The notes: generated from the sequence alone by a model not told the origin. Counted from the stretch's first letter, positions 7,864 to 16,235 are shown. The stretch is DNA of 64,000 nt from Blastococcus sp. KM273128 (GCF_021698975.1 NZ_SSXA01000001.1:62001-126000), one strand, 5' to 3'. Numbers and translations are program-made.

Positions 7864-9350
7864 CAGTGTGCCCCGGTGAGCTGGTCGGTGTGCCGCTGGT
7901 AGCGCAGCGCCGAGTGCCCGTTGAGGCCGACGATCTCCACCTTCTTGCCGCGAGTCCCGTACTTGTGCGCCACCGCGTCGAGCGCGGCCACGGTCGAGGC
8001 GTCCCAGACGTGGGCGTTCGACAGGTCGATGACCACGTTGTCCGGGTCGCCGTTGTAGTCGAACTGGGACACGAGGTCGTTGCTGGAGGCGAAGAACAGG
8101 GCGCCGTGCACCGAGTAGACCCGCGTGCCGCCGTCGGGATCGGTGACGCTGGTGACCTCGACCAGGTGCGCCACCCGGCGGGCGAAGAGCACGCAGGCGG
8201 TGAGCACGCCGACGCCGACGCCGATGGCGAGGTTGTGCGTGATCAGCGTGCCGGCGACGGTCACCAGCATCACGGTGGTCTCGCTGCGCGGCATGCGGTG
8301 GATCGTGCGCAGGCTGTGCCAGTCGAAGGTGGCGATGGACACGAAGACCATCACCGCGACCAGTGCGGCCATCGGGATGATCGCGACGACGTCACCGAGG
8401 GCGACGACCAGGATCAGCAGGAAGACGCCGGAGAGGAAGGTCGACAGCCGGGTGCGGGCGCCGGACTTCACGTTGATCATCGTCTGGCCGATCATGGCGC
8501 AGCCGCCCATGCCGCCGAAGAGGCCGGAGGCGACGTTGGCGACGCCCTGGCCCCAGCTCTCGCGGGTCTTGTCGGAGGGGGTGTCGGTGAGGTCGTCGAC
8601 GAGCTTGGCCGTCATCAGCGACTCCATCAGCCCGACGAGGGCCACGCCGAGGGCGAACGGCGCGATGATCGTCAGCGTCTCCCAGGTGAAGGGGACGGCC
8701 GGGATGCCGAGGAACGGCAGGCTGTCGGGAAGCTCGCCCTGGTCGCCCACGTCGGGGAGCGCCCAGCCGGCGGCGACGGTCAGGCCGGTGAGCACCACGA
8801 TGGAGACCAGCGGCGAGGGGACGGCGGTGGTCAGCCGCGGCAGCAGGAAGATCATCGCCAGCCCCGCGGCGACCAGCGGGTAGACCAGCCACGGCACGTC
8901 GACCAGGTGCGGCAGCTGGGCGGCGAAGATCAGGATCGCCAGGGCGTTGACGAAGCCGACCATGACGCTGCGCGGGATGAACCGCATCAGCCGGGCGACG
9001 CCGGCCGCGGCGAGCAGCACCTGGAAGACCCCGCCCAGCACGACGGCGGCGAACAGGTACTCGACGCCGTGCTCGAGGGCCAGCGGGGCGACGACGAGGG
9101 CGATCGCGCCGGTGGCGGCGGTGATCATCGCGGGGCGGCCACCGGTGAAGGCGATGACCACGGCCATCACGAAGGAGGAGAACAGCCCCACCCGCGGGTC
9201 GACCCCGGCGAGGATGGAGAAGCTGATCGCCTCCGGGATGAGCGCCAGCGCGACGACGAGGCCGGCGAGGACCTCGGTGCGGGCGGTCCCGGGGGAGAGC
9301 CACGCGGGCCGGCGGGAGCGGGGCGCAAGAGGGGCAGCAGCTGAGGACAT
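7863..9350 (-). CDS. SulP family inorganic anion transporter with STAS domain
   Basis: 495 residues. The membrane part (residues about 20-380) starts with the SulP signature ALIPEAISFSILAGVDPRVGLFSS and continues through about ten or more helices. The C-terminal STAS domain begins near residue 410 (VYSVHGALFFASS) and contains VVIDLSNAHVWDASTVAALD, where the serine is at the usual regulatory position. SulP proteins move sulfate, bicarbonate or related anions; the sequence does not decide which. The start is ATG at 9350-9348. The stop overlaps the MerR start (TGATG). Confidence 0.9.
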   Translation of the reverse strand: MSSAAAPLAPRSRRPAWLSPGTARTEVLAGLVVALALIPEAISFSILAGVDPRVGLFSSFVMAVVIAFTGGRPAMITAATGAIALVVAPLALEHGVEYLFAAVVLGGVFQVLLAAAGVARLMRFIPRSVMVGFVNALAILIFAAQLPHLVDVPWLVYPLVAAGLAMIFLLPRLTTAVPSPLVSIVVLTGLTVAAGWALPDVGDQGELPDSLPFLGIPAVPFTWETLTIIAPFALGVALVGLMESLMTAKLVDDLTDTPSDKTRESWGQGVANVASGLFGGMGGCAMIGQTMINVKSGARTRLSTFLSGVFLLILVVALGDVVAIIPMAALVAVMVFVSIATFDWHSLRTIHRMPRSETTVMLVTVAGTLITHNLAIGVGVGVLTACVLFARRVAHLVEVTSVTDPDGGTRVYSVHGALFFASSNDLVSQFDYNGDPDNVVIDLSNAHVWDASTVAALDAVAHKYGTRGKKVEIVGLNGHSALRYQRHTDQLTGAH

Positions 9351-9602
9351 GGATCCGTCTCGTTCGGGTGCGCCGTCGCGGGCGCGGGCGGGCAGCACCG
9401 GGTCGGTGCCGGGGGAGCGGGTGCGTCGGTGCACCGCGGCTGTCGCGCGCCGGCCGGCCTGGCGCCGGTCGGTGCCGGTGCGCCGGCGGCAGCGTCGCGG
9501 TGTCAGGAGCATTCTGCCGCCAACTCGTCCCTGACGTGAGGGTTGACCGGCGAGTCGTCGGTCACGCCCGGTCGGGACGCTCGCTCCCCGTACCGTGTCC
9601 GG

Positions 9603-10484
9603 GTGCGGATCGTCTCGCTGCTGCCGTCGGCGACGGAGATCGTCTACGCCCTCGGCCTGGCGGAGTCGCTGGTCGGGGTCACCTTCGAGTGCGACGAACC
9701 GCCGTCGGCGCGGACGGACAAGGTGGTCGTCGTCGGCGGGCTGGACACCGCCGGCCTGAGCCCGGGCGAGATCGACGCGGCCGTCCGCCGTCGCGTGGCG
9801 GCGGGGGAGGACCTCTACACCTTGCACGCCGGTGCGCTCGCCGACCTCGCGCCCGATGTCGTCCTGACCCAGGACCTGTGCCGCGTCTGCGCGCTCCCGG
9901 CGGGGCACGTCGGCGACGCCCTGGCCCACCTGGGGTGCCGGGCCGAGGTCGTGACGCTCGACCCGCACACGCTGGAGGAGGTGCTCGCGACGATCACCGT
10001 CGTCGGCGACCGCACCGGCGCCGCGGGGCGCGCGGAGGAGGTGGTGACCGGGCTCCGCGCCCGGCTCGCGGCGGTGGCCGCCCGCGTGGCCGGGCGGCCG
10101 CGGCCCCGGGTGGCCGTGGTGGAGTGGGTCGACCCGCCCTTCCCCGCCGGTCACTGGGTGCCCGACCTGGTGACCGCCGCGGGCGGTGAGCCGGTGGCGT
10201 GCCGGCCCGGGCAGCGGTCGGTGCCGGTGGACTGGAGGACCTTCGCCGCGGCCGACCCCGACGTGGTCGTGGTCGCGCCGTGCGGCTTCGGCCTCGCCGG
10301 CGCGGTGGAGCAGGCGGCCGCCGTCGCCGCCGCGCTGCCGGGTCGGCCGGTGTGGGCCGTCGACGGCGACGCGGTCGTGGTGCGCCCGGGGCCGCGGCTG
10401 GTCGACGGCGTCGAGACGCTGGCGGCGCTGCTGCACCCGGAGCCGGGGGGCGCCCCGCCCCGGTGGGCCGCCCGCGTCGTGTGA
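9603..10484 (+). CDS. Cobalamin-binding-type helical-backbone metal receptor (BtuF-like), no signal peptide
   Basis: 293 residues from GTG 9603. The N-terminus VRIVSLLPSATEIVYALG is the BtuF/periplasmic-binding class III start, but no signal peptide or lipobox precedes it. The inter-lobe helix is present (GDRTGAAGRAEEVV), as is the C-terminal lobe with AVDGDAVVVRPGPRLVDGVE. The CRVC motif near residue 100 is seen in the cytosolic subgroup often annotated cobalamin-binding protein. No BtuC or BtuD partners lie nearby. A cytoplasmic corrinoid- or metal-binding role is inference. Confidence 0.78.
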   Translation: MRIVSLLPSATEIVYALGLAESLVGVTFECDEPPSARTDKVVVVGGLDTAGLSPGEIDAAVRRRVAAGEDLYTLHAGALADLAPDVVLTQDLCRVCALPAGHVGDALAHLGCRAEVVTLDPHTLEEVLATITVVGDRTGAAGRAEEVVTGLRARLAAVAARVAGRPRPRVAVVEWVDPPFPAGHWVPDLVTAAGGEPVACRPGQRSVPVDWRTFAAADPDVVVVAPCGFGLAGAVEQAAAVAAALPGRPVWAVDGDAVVVRPGPRLVDGVETLAALLHPEPGGAPPRWAARVV

Positions 10485-10809
10485 CGCCCGCCGCCCTCGA
10501 CGCCGCGCGGGGCGGAGATCAGCCTCCCCTCACCGAGGAGAGGGACGGCCGGGCTGGCTCCACCGCCGCGACCCCACCAGCACGAGAAGGCTTGCCTGGA
10601 GCCCTGGTCAGCGGCCTGTCCAGCTCGTTCACCAGCGCATCCCGGCGTTCCCGGCCGCTCCGCGGGGGAGGGCCCGGGCGTTCTGTGGGCGCGGTGACCG
10701 CCGCCACTTCCCGCCGGCGCCGGGAACCGCAGGCGTCGCGCGGGCGACTACCGGACCACCGCACGGGTCCGGCAGCGTGCCGCGCCGGCGGTCGACGAAG
10801 GAGCCTGCC
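10485..10809. other. 325-bp intergenic stretch with one small dyad
   Basis: I see no credible gene. The only notable element is a perfect 7-bp inverted repeat, CCGGACC (10751-10757) and GGTCCGG (10766-10772), with an 8-base loop. It sits about 38 bases before the YcnI-like start and could be an operator or a leader hairpin. The ycnI ribosome site AAGGAG is at 10798-10803. Confidence 0.45.
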
Positions 10810-11556
10810 GTGCCCATCCGCCCCCTCCGCGCGCTCGCCGCGTCCTCCCTGGCCGCCGTGGTGCTCCTCGCCGCCGGCGCCGGAGCGGCTTCGGCGCACG
10901 TCCGGGTCTCCTCCAGCGACGCCGCTCCGGGGGGCTTCGGCGAGCTGACCTTCCGGGTGCCGAACGAGAGCGACACCGCCTCGACCGTCTCGCTGCGGGT
11001 CCAGATCCCCGCCGAGACCCCGCTCGCCTCGGTCAGCGTGAAGCCGGTGCCCGGCTGGACCGCGACCACCACCACCGGGCCGGTCGACCCGCCGGTCGAG
11101 GTGCACGGCAGCGAGGTCACCGAGGCGGTCAGCGAGATCACCTGGACCGCCGACCCTGGTGCCGGTATCGCCCCCGGCCAGTACCAGACCTTCTCGATCA
11201 GCGCCGGCCCCATCCCCGAGGTGGAGGAGCTGGTCCTGCCGGCGATCCAGACCTACGACGACGGCACGGAGCAGGCCTGGATCGAGCCGACCGTCGAGGG
11301 GCAGGACGAGCCGCAGAGCCCCGCACCCGTGCTCTCGCTGACCGGGCAGAGCGATGCCGCGCACGGGAGCGGCACGGACGGCGCCCCGGAGGCCGACGGC
11401 GCCACCACGGCGACTGCCTCGGACGCCACGGCCGCCGACGGGGCGGCCGACGCCTCCGGGCTGGCCGTCGCCGCGCTCGTCGTCGGCGGCCTCGGCCTGG
11501 TCGCGGGTGCCGCCGCCCTCGCGCTGGCGCTCACTGCGCGGCGGCGCAGCAGCTGA
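10810..11556 (+). CDS. YcnI-like DUF1775 copper-binding exported protein
   Basis: 248 residues from GTG 10810, with AAGGAG seven bases upstream. A Sec signal peptide ends in ASA, so His30 would become the mature N-terminus (HVRVSSSDAAPGG). In characterised YcnI proteins that mature N-terminal His forms a mononuclear Cu(II) site. The beta-sandwich DUF1775 domain spans about residues 30-170 (ELTFRVPNES, then PGWTATTTTGPV, then ITWTADPGAGIAPGQYQTF). An Ala/Thr/Asp-rich linker, one membrane helix and an RRRSS tail follow, so the domain is anchored outside the cell. The usual partners (CopC, CopD, Sco-like) are not adjacent. Confidence 0.88.
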   Translation: MPIRPLRALAASSLAAVVLLAAGAGAASAHVRVSSSDAAPGGFGELTFRVPNESDTASTVSLRVQIPAETPLASVSVKPVPGWTATTTTGPVDPPVEVHGSEVTEAVSEITWTADPGAGIAPGQYQTFSISAGPIPEVEELVLPAIQTYDDGTEQAWIEPTVEGQDEPQSPAPVLSLTGQSDAAHGSGTDGAPEADGATTATASDATAADGAADASGLAVAALVVGGLGLVAGAAALALALTARRRSS

Positions 11557-11608
11557 GCGCGCGGCGGAACCGGTCCAGCGGGCCTGCGCCAGGGCGGATG
11601 CTGGTCCC

Positions 11609-12046
11609 ATGGACGTCGACGTGGCCGTCGAGGCGCTCATCCCGTACCCGCTGGAGGTGGTGGCGTCCTACGCCGGGGATCCGGGCAACGCGCCGGAGTG
11701 GTACGCCAACATCGTCTCGGTGCGGTGGCGCACGCCGCCGCCGGTCGCCGTCGGTTCCCGGGTCGAGTTCGAGGCGCGCTTCCTGGGACGGCGCCTGCGC
11801 TACACCTACGAGGTGGTCGAGCTCCAGCCCGGCGCGCGGCTCGTGATGCGCACCGCGGACGGGCCCTTCCCGATGGAGACCACCTACACGTGGGAGCCGG
11901 CCCCGGGCGGGACCCGGATGGGGCTCCGCAACCGCGGCGCGCCGAGCGGGTTCGGCAAGGTCGCGGCGCCGTTGATGGCGAGAGCCATGACGAGCGCGAT
12001 GACCAAGGACCTGGCTCGTCTCACCGAGCGGCTCAGGGAACGCTGA
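11609..12046 (+). CDS. SRPBCC family (polyketide cyclase/START-like) protein
   Basis: 145 residues from ATG 11609. It shows the SRPBCC pattern: an N-terminal strand VDVAVEALIPYPLEVVASYA, the helix NAPEWYANIVSVRW, antiparallel strands (RLRYTYEVVELQPGARLVM) and a long C-terminal helix ending in TKDLARLTERLRER. These proteins bind small hydrophobic ligands in a cavity; many are uncharacterised. It is 52 bases downstream of the YcnI-like gene on the same strand, possibly one transcript. Confidence 0.82.
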   Translation: MDVDVAVEALIPYPLEVVASYAGDPGNAPEWYANIVSVRWRTPPPVAVGSRVEFEARFLGRRLRYTYEVVELQPGARLVMRTADGPFPMETTYTWEPAPGGTRMGLRNRGAPSGFGKVAAPLMARAMTSAMTKDLARLTERLRER

Positions 12047-12192
12047 GCGGGCCGCGCGGGGCGCTCCCGCGCCCGGACGCTCCGCCGGGACGACCGCCGC
12101 TGGAACAGCCGCAGCCGTCCGGCCGGCCGCATGTTGCACCTGACCTGCGGCAGGGCACCTGAGACGCACGGCCGGCGCACGGGAGCTCACGT

Positions 12193-12267
12193 CCACCGGC
12201 CCAGGCCGGGCGGTCGAGACCGAGGCTGCCCGGCCGCCTCGACCGCCCCTGGGCGGACGGCCGGTGG
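12193..12267. other. 75-nt nested stem-loop in a 309-bp gap between convergent genes
   Basis: The outer arms 12193-12201 and 12259-12267 pair over 9 bp. The inner arms 12208-12218 and 12238-12248 pair over 11 bp. A further CCCAG/CTGGG pairing between them is possible. Otherwise the gap 12047-12355 shows no gene I can support. The element may be an unusually large bidirectional terminator or a small structured RNA. Confidence 0.55.
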
Positions 12268-12355
12268 CGGGATCGGCGGTGGTCTCGCCGGAGGTGGACG
12301 ACCCGATCACCAGCGGGTGCGGCTGCGGGGTCATCGGTTCCTCGGGTCGTCGTGC

Positions 12356-13255
12356 TCAGGCCGCCTGGAAGGACCGCCGGGAGAAGCCGACGGAGTAGCC
12401 GTCCAGCGTCGTGACCACGGGTGCCGTGGGGTCGGTGGCGGCGCCGAGAGTGACGAAGAGCGGGGTGAAGTGCTCCACCGTGGGGTGGGCGTAGGGCATG
12501 CCGGGGGCGGCGGTGCGGAACCGCGCCAGCTCGTCGACGGCGCCGCGGGCCAGCGCGTCGGCGGCCCAGGCATCGAAGTCGGCGGACCAGCCGGGCACCG
12601 CGTTCTCGGTGAACATCTCCCGGGTGAGGAACGGCAGGCCGTGCGTCATGTGCCCGGAGCCCACGACCAGGACGCCCTGCTCGCGCAACGGGCGCAGCCG
12701 CGCGCCGAGTGCCAGCAGCCGGTCGGGGTCGTCGGTGGGCAGGCTCAGCTGCAGCACCGGTATGTCGGCTGCCGGGTACATGATCTTCAGCGGCACCCAC
12801 GCACCGTGGTCCAGGCCACGGCGGGCGTGCTGGTGCACCTCCTGGGTGTCGGGCAGCAGTGTGGCGACCTGGCGGGGGAGGTCACCGGCGTCAGGGGTGT
12901 CGTAGCGGAACGTGTAGTACAGCGGGTCGAAGCCGCCGAAGTCGTAGACCAGCTCGTCCGGCCGGCTGGCGCTGATCGACAGCGGCGCCGATTCCCAGTG
13001 CGCGGACACGACGAGGATCGCCCGGGGCCTGGGCAGGTCGCGGGCCCACTCGTGCAGCGGTCGGAGCCACTGGTCGTCCTCGAACGGCAGCGGGCCGCCG
13101 CCGTGGGACAGGTAGAGGCTGGGCATCGGCCCGTCCGCCGGCGTCCACGGCCGGTGCGCGGCGGCGGCCTCGGCGACGGCGGCACGGCGCAGGTGCGCGG
13201 CGAACGGATGGGCGGCCGGGATGCGGGCGTCGGCGGCCGCGGTGGGGGTGGTCAT
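12356..13255 (-). CDS. Class III extradiol ring-cleavage dioxygenase, LigB/YgiD (DODA) type
   Basis: 299 residues. The LigB-family metal ligands are visible: His in YLSHGGGPLPF, His in VVSAHWES, His in GSGHMTHGLPF, and the C-terminal HPTVEHFTPLFV. This family (4,5-DOPA dioxygenase, YgiD) opens catecholic rings with a non-haem metal. It is the last gene of a five-gene minus-strand group (reductase, VOC, esterase, DoxX, this gene) and lies 96 bases after DoxX. A role in breaking down catechols or hydroquinones fits the cluster and is inference. Confidence 0.88.
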   Translation of the reverse strand: MTTPTAAADARIPAAHPFAAHLRRAAVAEAAAAHRPWTPADGPMPSLYLSHGGGPLPFEDDQWLRPLHEWARDLPRPRAILVVSAHWESAPLSISASRPDELVYDFGGFDPLYYTFRYDTPDAGDLPRQVATLLPDTQEVHQHARRGLDHGAWVPLKIMYPAADIPVLQLSLPTDDPDRLLALGARLRPLREQGVLVVGSGHMTHGLPFLTREMFTENAVPGWSADFDAWAADALARGAVDELARFRTAAPGMPYAHPTVEHFTPLFVTLGAATDPTAPVVTTLDGYSVGFSRRSFQAA

Positions 13256-13351
13256 GCGGACTCCTCGGTGGAGATGGGGGCCGGGGCACCGCTGGGGTGC
13301 CGGACGTCGGGCGTGTGGTCCAACCGGCGGTGCCGCGGGCGCGGCGCCGGG

Positions 13352-13789
13352 TCAGGCCGCAGCGGGCTGGGCGGCGCGGGAGCGGCCGGTGAGCAGGTGG
13401 TCGGCGCTGAATCGCCCCGCGCCGACAGCGGCGAGCACCAGTGAAGCTGCCCCGAGAGCGAGGACGAGCTCGTAGCCGCCCTGCTCGACGAAGAGCCCGG
13501 CACCGGCGTGGACGAACACGAACGCGCCGACCATGTCGACCAGCAGCAGCAGCCCCGCGACGGGGACGGCCAGCCCGACGACCAGGGCAGCGCCACCGAG
13601 GAGTTCCACGAGGGCGGCGAACCACGCGGCGGCCGAGGCGGCGGGCACGCCGACGGAGTCGAAGAAGGCGGCGGTGCCGTCGATGCCGGACGTGCCCAGC
13701 TTCTGCCAGCCGTGGGCGACGAACACGAGGCCGACGGCGATGCGGCCGAGGAGGAGGGAGAGGTCGCGGGCGGGAGCGGGGAGGGTCAT
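13352..13789 (-). CDS. DoxX family membrane protein (MhqP-like)
   Basis: 145 residues with four membrane helices and the DoxX signature GRIAVGLVFVAHGWQKLG at the N-terminus, followed by ALVELLGGAALVVGL. DoxX proteins are small quinone-linked redox membrane proteins; in Bacillus subtilis the homologue MhqP belongs to the MhqR quinone-stress regulon. It lies 43 bases after the esterase gene and 96 bases before the LigB-type dioxygenase. Confidence 0.88.
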   Translation of the reverse strand: MTLPAPARDLSLLLGRIAVGLVFVAHGWQKLGTSGIDGTAAFFDSVGVPAASAAAWFAALVELLGGAALVVGLAVPVAGLLLLVDMVGAFVFVHAGAGLFVEQGGYELVLALGAASLVLAAVGAGRFSADHLLTGRSRAAQPAAA

Positions 13790-13832
13790 GACGGATCCTG
13801 TCGGTGGTGGTGGTCGGTGGCCGGAGGGGCGG

Positions 13833-14459
13833 TCAGCTGATCCGGTCGGTGATCCAGGTGGCGAGGGCTGCGGCGTCGTCGCGCGTCAGGCCGTGGCCCC
13901 CGGGGGAGCGCCGGGCGGTCAGCTCCGCGCCGGAGGCGGTGTGCAGGTACTGCCAGCTGCGGGCCTGCAGCTCGACGGGGATGACCGTGTCGGCGTCCCC
14001 CTGCGTGACGAGCACGGGCACACCGGCGAGGCGGCCGGGCGTCGTCGGCACGCCCGCATCCCAGGGCAGGGTGGCGTACAGCGTCGCCAGCCCGGCGAAC
14101 CGGGCGGGATCGTCCAGGACGACGCCGCCGGCGAAGGTCGCACCGCCGCTGAACCCGGCGAGCACGACGGGGCGTTCGGGCGGGGCGACCTTGTCCAGCC
14201 AGGCGCGGAACCAGGCGACGGTGGCGGTGAGGGACTCCGGGACGGGCCGCCCGATGCCGCGGTTGGCGAACCAGGCGTAGCCGCCGCCCTCGCCGATCGG
14301 TGCCCGCACCGCCGCATAGGCAGGCCCGGCCGGCAGGAGGTCGGCGAGGCCGATGATGTCGCGCTCGTCGGACCCGCGACCGTGCAGCAGCACGACCAGC
14401 GGCGCGTCCGGGGAGTCGGCGCCACGCCAGAGCGCCGTGGGCTCGGTGGACGCGGTCAT
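13833..14459 (-). CDS. Alpha/beta hydrolase, phospholipase/carboxylesterase family (MhqD-like)
   Basis: 208 residues. The oxyanion region is LVVLLHGRGSDERD, the nucleophile elbow is GFSGGA (catalytic Ser), the acid is in VTQGDADTVIP, and the histidine is in SPGGHGLTRDD. This is the compact esterase family that includes MhqD/YodD of Bacillus quinone-stress operons. The ATG (14459-14457) overlaps the VOC gene stop by four bases (ATGA), so the two are translationally coupled. Confidence 0.87.
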   Translation of the reverse strand: MTASTEPTALWRGADSPDAPLVVLLHGRGSDERDIIGLADLLPAGPAYAAVRAPIGEGGGYAWFANRGIGRPVPESLTATVAWFRAWLDKVAPPERPVVLAGFSGGATFAGGVVLDDPARFAGLATLYATLPWDAGVPTTPGRLAGVPVLVTQGDADTVIPVELQARSWQYLHTASGAELTARRSPGGHGLTRDDAAALATWITDRIS

Positions 14460-14974
14460 GCCCCGGCCTCGTCGTGCTCGGTCACGATCCGGCCGGCGGT
14501 GCGGACCCCCGACCAGCGGGCGACCTCGGCGTCCAGGTCCAGCCGGTCGACCGGTGCGGAGTGCTCGTACTCGCCCCAGTCCGCGCGGGGCAGCATCCAC
14601 ATGATCTCGAACTCGTTGCCGTCGGGGTCGGCGCCGTAGACGCTCTTGGTCGCGCCGTGGCTGGACTCCCCGGTGTAGGCGCCGGCGTCGACCAGCCGCT
14701 GCCGGAACTCGGCGAGCTCGTCGATGGTGTCCAGCTGCCAGGCCAGGTGGTAGAGGCCGACCCCCCGGCGGCGCGGGGCACCAGCCGGACCGCTGCCGAA
14801 CAGACCGAGGTCGTGGTGGTTGCCCGAGCGGGGCAGCCGGAGGAACGCGGCGTCGAACCGCTCCTCGCGGGTGACCACCTGCATGCCGAACACCTCGCCG
14901 TAGAAGCGGGTCGACCGGTCGAGGTCGGCGACGAAGAGCACGGCGTGGTTGAGGCGGACGGGGGACGTCGTCAT
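14456..14974 (-). CDS. VOC superfamily ring-cleaving dioxygenase/glyoxalase (MhqO/MhqE-like)
   Basis: 172 residues. A VOC repeat begins LNHAVLFVADLDRSTRFYGEVFGM and a second half contains GLYHLAWQLDTIDEL. The metal-ligand candidates are the first-strand His, the His of YHLAWQ and the Glu in DGNEFEIMW. The length suits a single-domain member related to catechol 2,3-dioxygenases. It is the second gene of the stress cluster and overlaps the esterase start. The substrate is not determined by sequence. Confidence 0.83.
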   Translation of the reverse strand: MTTSPVRLNHAVLFVADLDRSTRFYGEVFGMQVVTREERFDAAFLRLPRSGNHHDLGLFGSGPAGAPRRRGVGLYHLAWQLDTIDELAEFRQRLVDAGAYTGESSHGATKSVYGADPDGNEFEIMWMLPRADWGEYEHSAPVDRLDLDAEVARWSGVRTAGRIVTEHDEAGA

Positions 14975-15025
14975 GGTGCCTCCTGGGCGACGGGGCGAGC
15001 TGCGCGGATGGATGAGAGGTGGGTG

Positions 15026-15604
15026 TCAGGAGACGACGGCGAAGCCGCCCGTCCAGGCGACCTGCTCGCCGGCGGCCAGGGTGAGCTGCAGGAAGCCGAG
15101 CGCCTCGAGCTCCCGGGCGCGGCGCAGCGGACCGGCGTCGACCGCGCGGAGCCCACTGGCGGTGATGATGCCGGCCAGCTGGGACTTGGCGTCGTCGTCG
15201 TCGCCGGCGATCAGCACGGTGGTGGGCTGCTGCCCGCCGACGGTGCCCGACGCCAGGGTGGCGGCGAAGGTGGTGTTGAACGCCTTCAGCACGCGCGACT
15301 GCGGCAGCGCCGCGGCGATCTCGGCGGCGGCCGAGCCGTCGGCCGGGACGACGAGGGAGTCGAAGGTCTCGAAGTCCAGCGGGTTGGTGATGTCGACGAC
15401 GACCTTGCCGGCGAGCTGGTCGCCGCGCTGTGCGACGACGTCCGCGACCGCGCCGTAGGGAACGGCGAGGATCACCACGTCACCGGTGACGGGGGTGGCG
15501 GTGTCGTTCTCACCGAGCAGCTCGACGGTGCTGCCGCCCCCGGCGACCAGGCCGGCGATGGCCTGCCCCATGTTGCCGGTGCCGAGAATGCTGACGTGCG
15601 CCAT
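15026..15604 (-). CDS. NADPH-dependent F420 reductase-like oxidoreductase
   Basis: 192 residues from ATG 15604-15602, with GGAGG upstream on the minus strand. The N-terminal Rossmann fold carries VSILGTGNMGQAIAGLVAGGG. Further signatures are VVILAVPYGAV, VVVDITNPLD and VLKAFNTTFA, as in the F420:NADP oxidoreductase/NADP-binding family. It could exchange hydride between NADPH and F420; fbiC in this window shows the organism can make F420. It is the first gene of the MarR-divergent stress cluster, so an electrophile-reducing role is also possible. Confidence 0.83.
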   Translation of the reverse strand: MAHVSILGTGNMGQAIAGLVAGGGSTVELLGENDTATPVTGDVVILAVPYGAVADVVAQRGDQLAGKVVVDITNPLDFETFDSLVVPADGSAAAEIAAALPQSRVLKAFNTTFAATLASGTVGGQQPTTVLIAGDDDDAKSQLAGIITASGLRAVDAGPLRRARELEALGFLQLTLAAGEQVAWTGGFAVVS

Positions 15605-15622
15605 GACGGTCCTCCACGTTCG

Positions 15623-15667
15623 TTGAAGCGACAACCTTCACGGGGATCAGCATACTTGATGCAACAA
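15623..15667. promoter_or_regulatory. Two MarR-type operator candidates in the divergent promoter
   Basis: TTGAAGCGACAA (15623-15634) and TTGATGCAACAA (15656-15667) match at 10 of 12 positions and are direct repeats 33 bp apart, about three helical turns. The second is almost a perfect palindrome (TTG-TGCA-CAA). They lie between the reductase start (15604) and the marR start (15691), where an autoregulating MarR would bind. Confidence 0.62.
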
Positions 15668-15690
15668 CAATTCCTGACGAGGATGTGACC

Positions 15691-16215
15691 GTGGGCACCC
15701 CCTGGCTCGACCGCCGTCAGCTGCGCGCCTGGATCCGGCTGCGTGGCGTCTTGGAGCTGCTGCCGGGCGTGCTCGATGCGCAGCTGCGGCGGGATGCCGA
15801 CATCACCGAGTTTGAGTACTACGTGCTGGCGATGCTCTCCGAGGCGCCCGCTCGAACGCTGCGGATGACCGAGCTGGCCCGGCAGACCAACGCCACGCTG
15901 CCCCGCCTCTCACACGTCGTCAGCCGCATGGAGGCCCGCGGTCTCGTCGAGCGCTCTCCGTGCCCCGAGGACCGCCGGGCGACCAACGCCCGGCTCGCGG
16001 AAGCCGGCTGGACGAAGCTGCAGGACGCGGCCCCTGGCCACGTGGCCACCGTCCGCCACCACGTCGTCGACGCGCTCACCGACGAGCAGATCGACCAGCT
16101 CACCGCCATCGGCGACGCGCTGCTCGCCCGGCTCGACCCCTCCGGGTCGATGGCCGCGACCTACACCCGCTACGACCGCCCGGACGGCGACGTCGAGCAG
16201 CGTGCCGCCGGCTGA
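15691..16215 (+). CDS. MarR family transcriptional regulator (MhqR-like position)
   Basis: 174 residues from GTG 15691, chosen over GTG 15685 because GAGGA at 15679-15683 then has normal spacing. The winged helix reads RMTELARQTNATLPRLSHVVSRMEARGLVER followed by the wing (CPEDRRATNARLAEAG). No conserved N-terminal cysteine of the OhrR type is present. It is divergent from the five-gene redox cluster, and the intergenic space holds two matching operator-like sites, so it is most likely the cluster's repressor. Confidence 0.87.
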   Translation: MGTPWLDRRQLRAWIRLRGVLELLPGVLDAQLRRDADITEFEYYVLAMLSEAPARTLRMTELARQTNATLPRLSHVVSRMEARGLVERSPCPEDRRATNARLAEAGWTKLQDAAPGHVATVRHHVVDALTDEQIDQLTAIGDALLARLDPSGSMAATYTRYDRPDGDVEQRAAG

Positions 16216-16235
16216 GGCAGCCCGGCAGAACCGAC

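Noticed and set aside
7866..9344. 492-codon open frame opposite the SulP transporter
   Set aside because: Antisense shadow of a gene with clear SulP and STAS signatures.
12131..13444. 437-codon plus-strand frame over the LigB dioxygenase and the 12.1-kb gap
   Set aside because: No motif, and it reads antisense to the dioxygenase; it cannot explain the nested hairpin.
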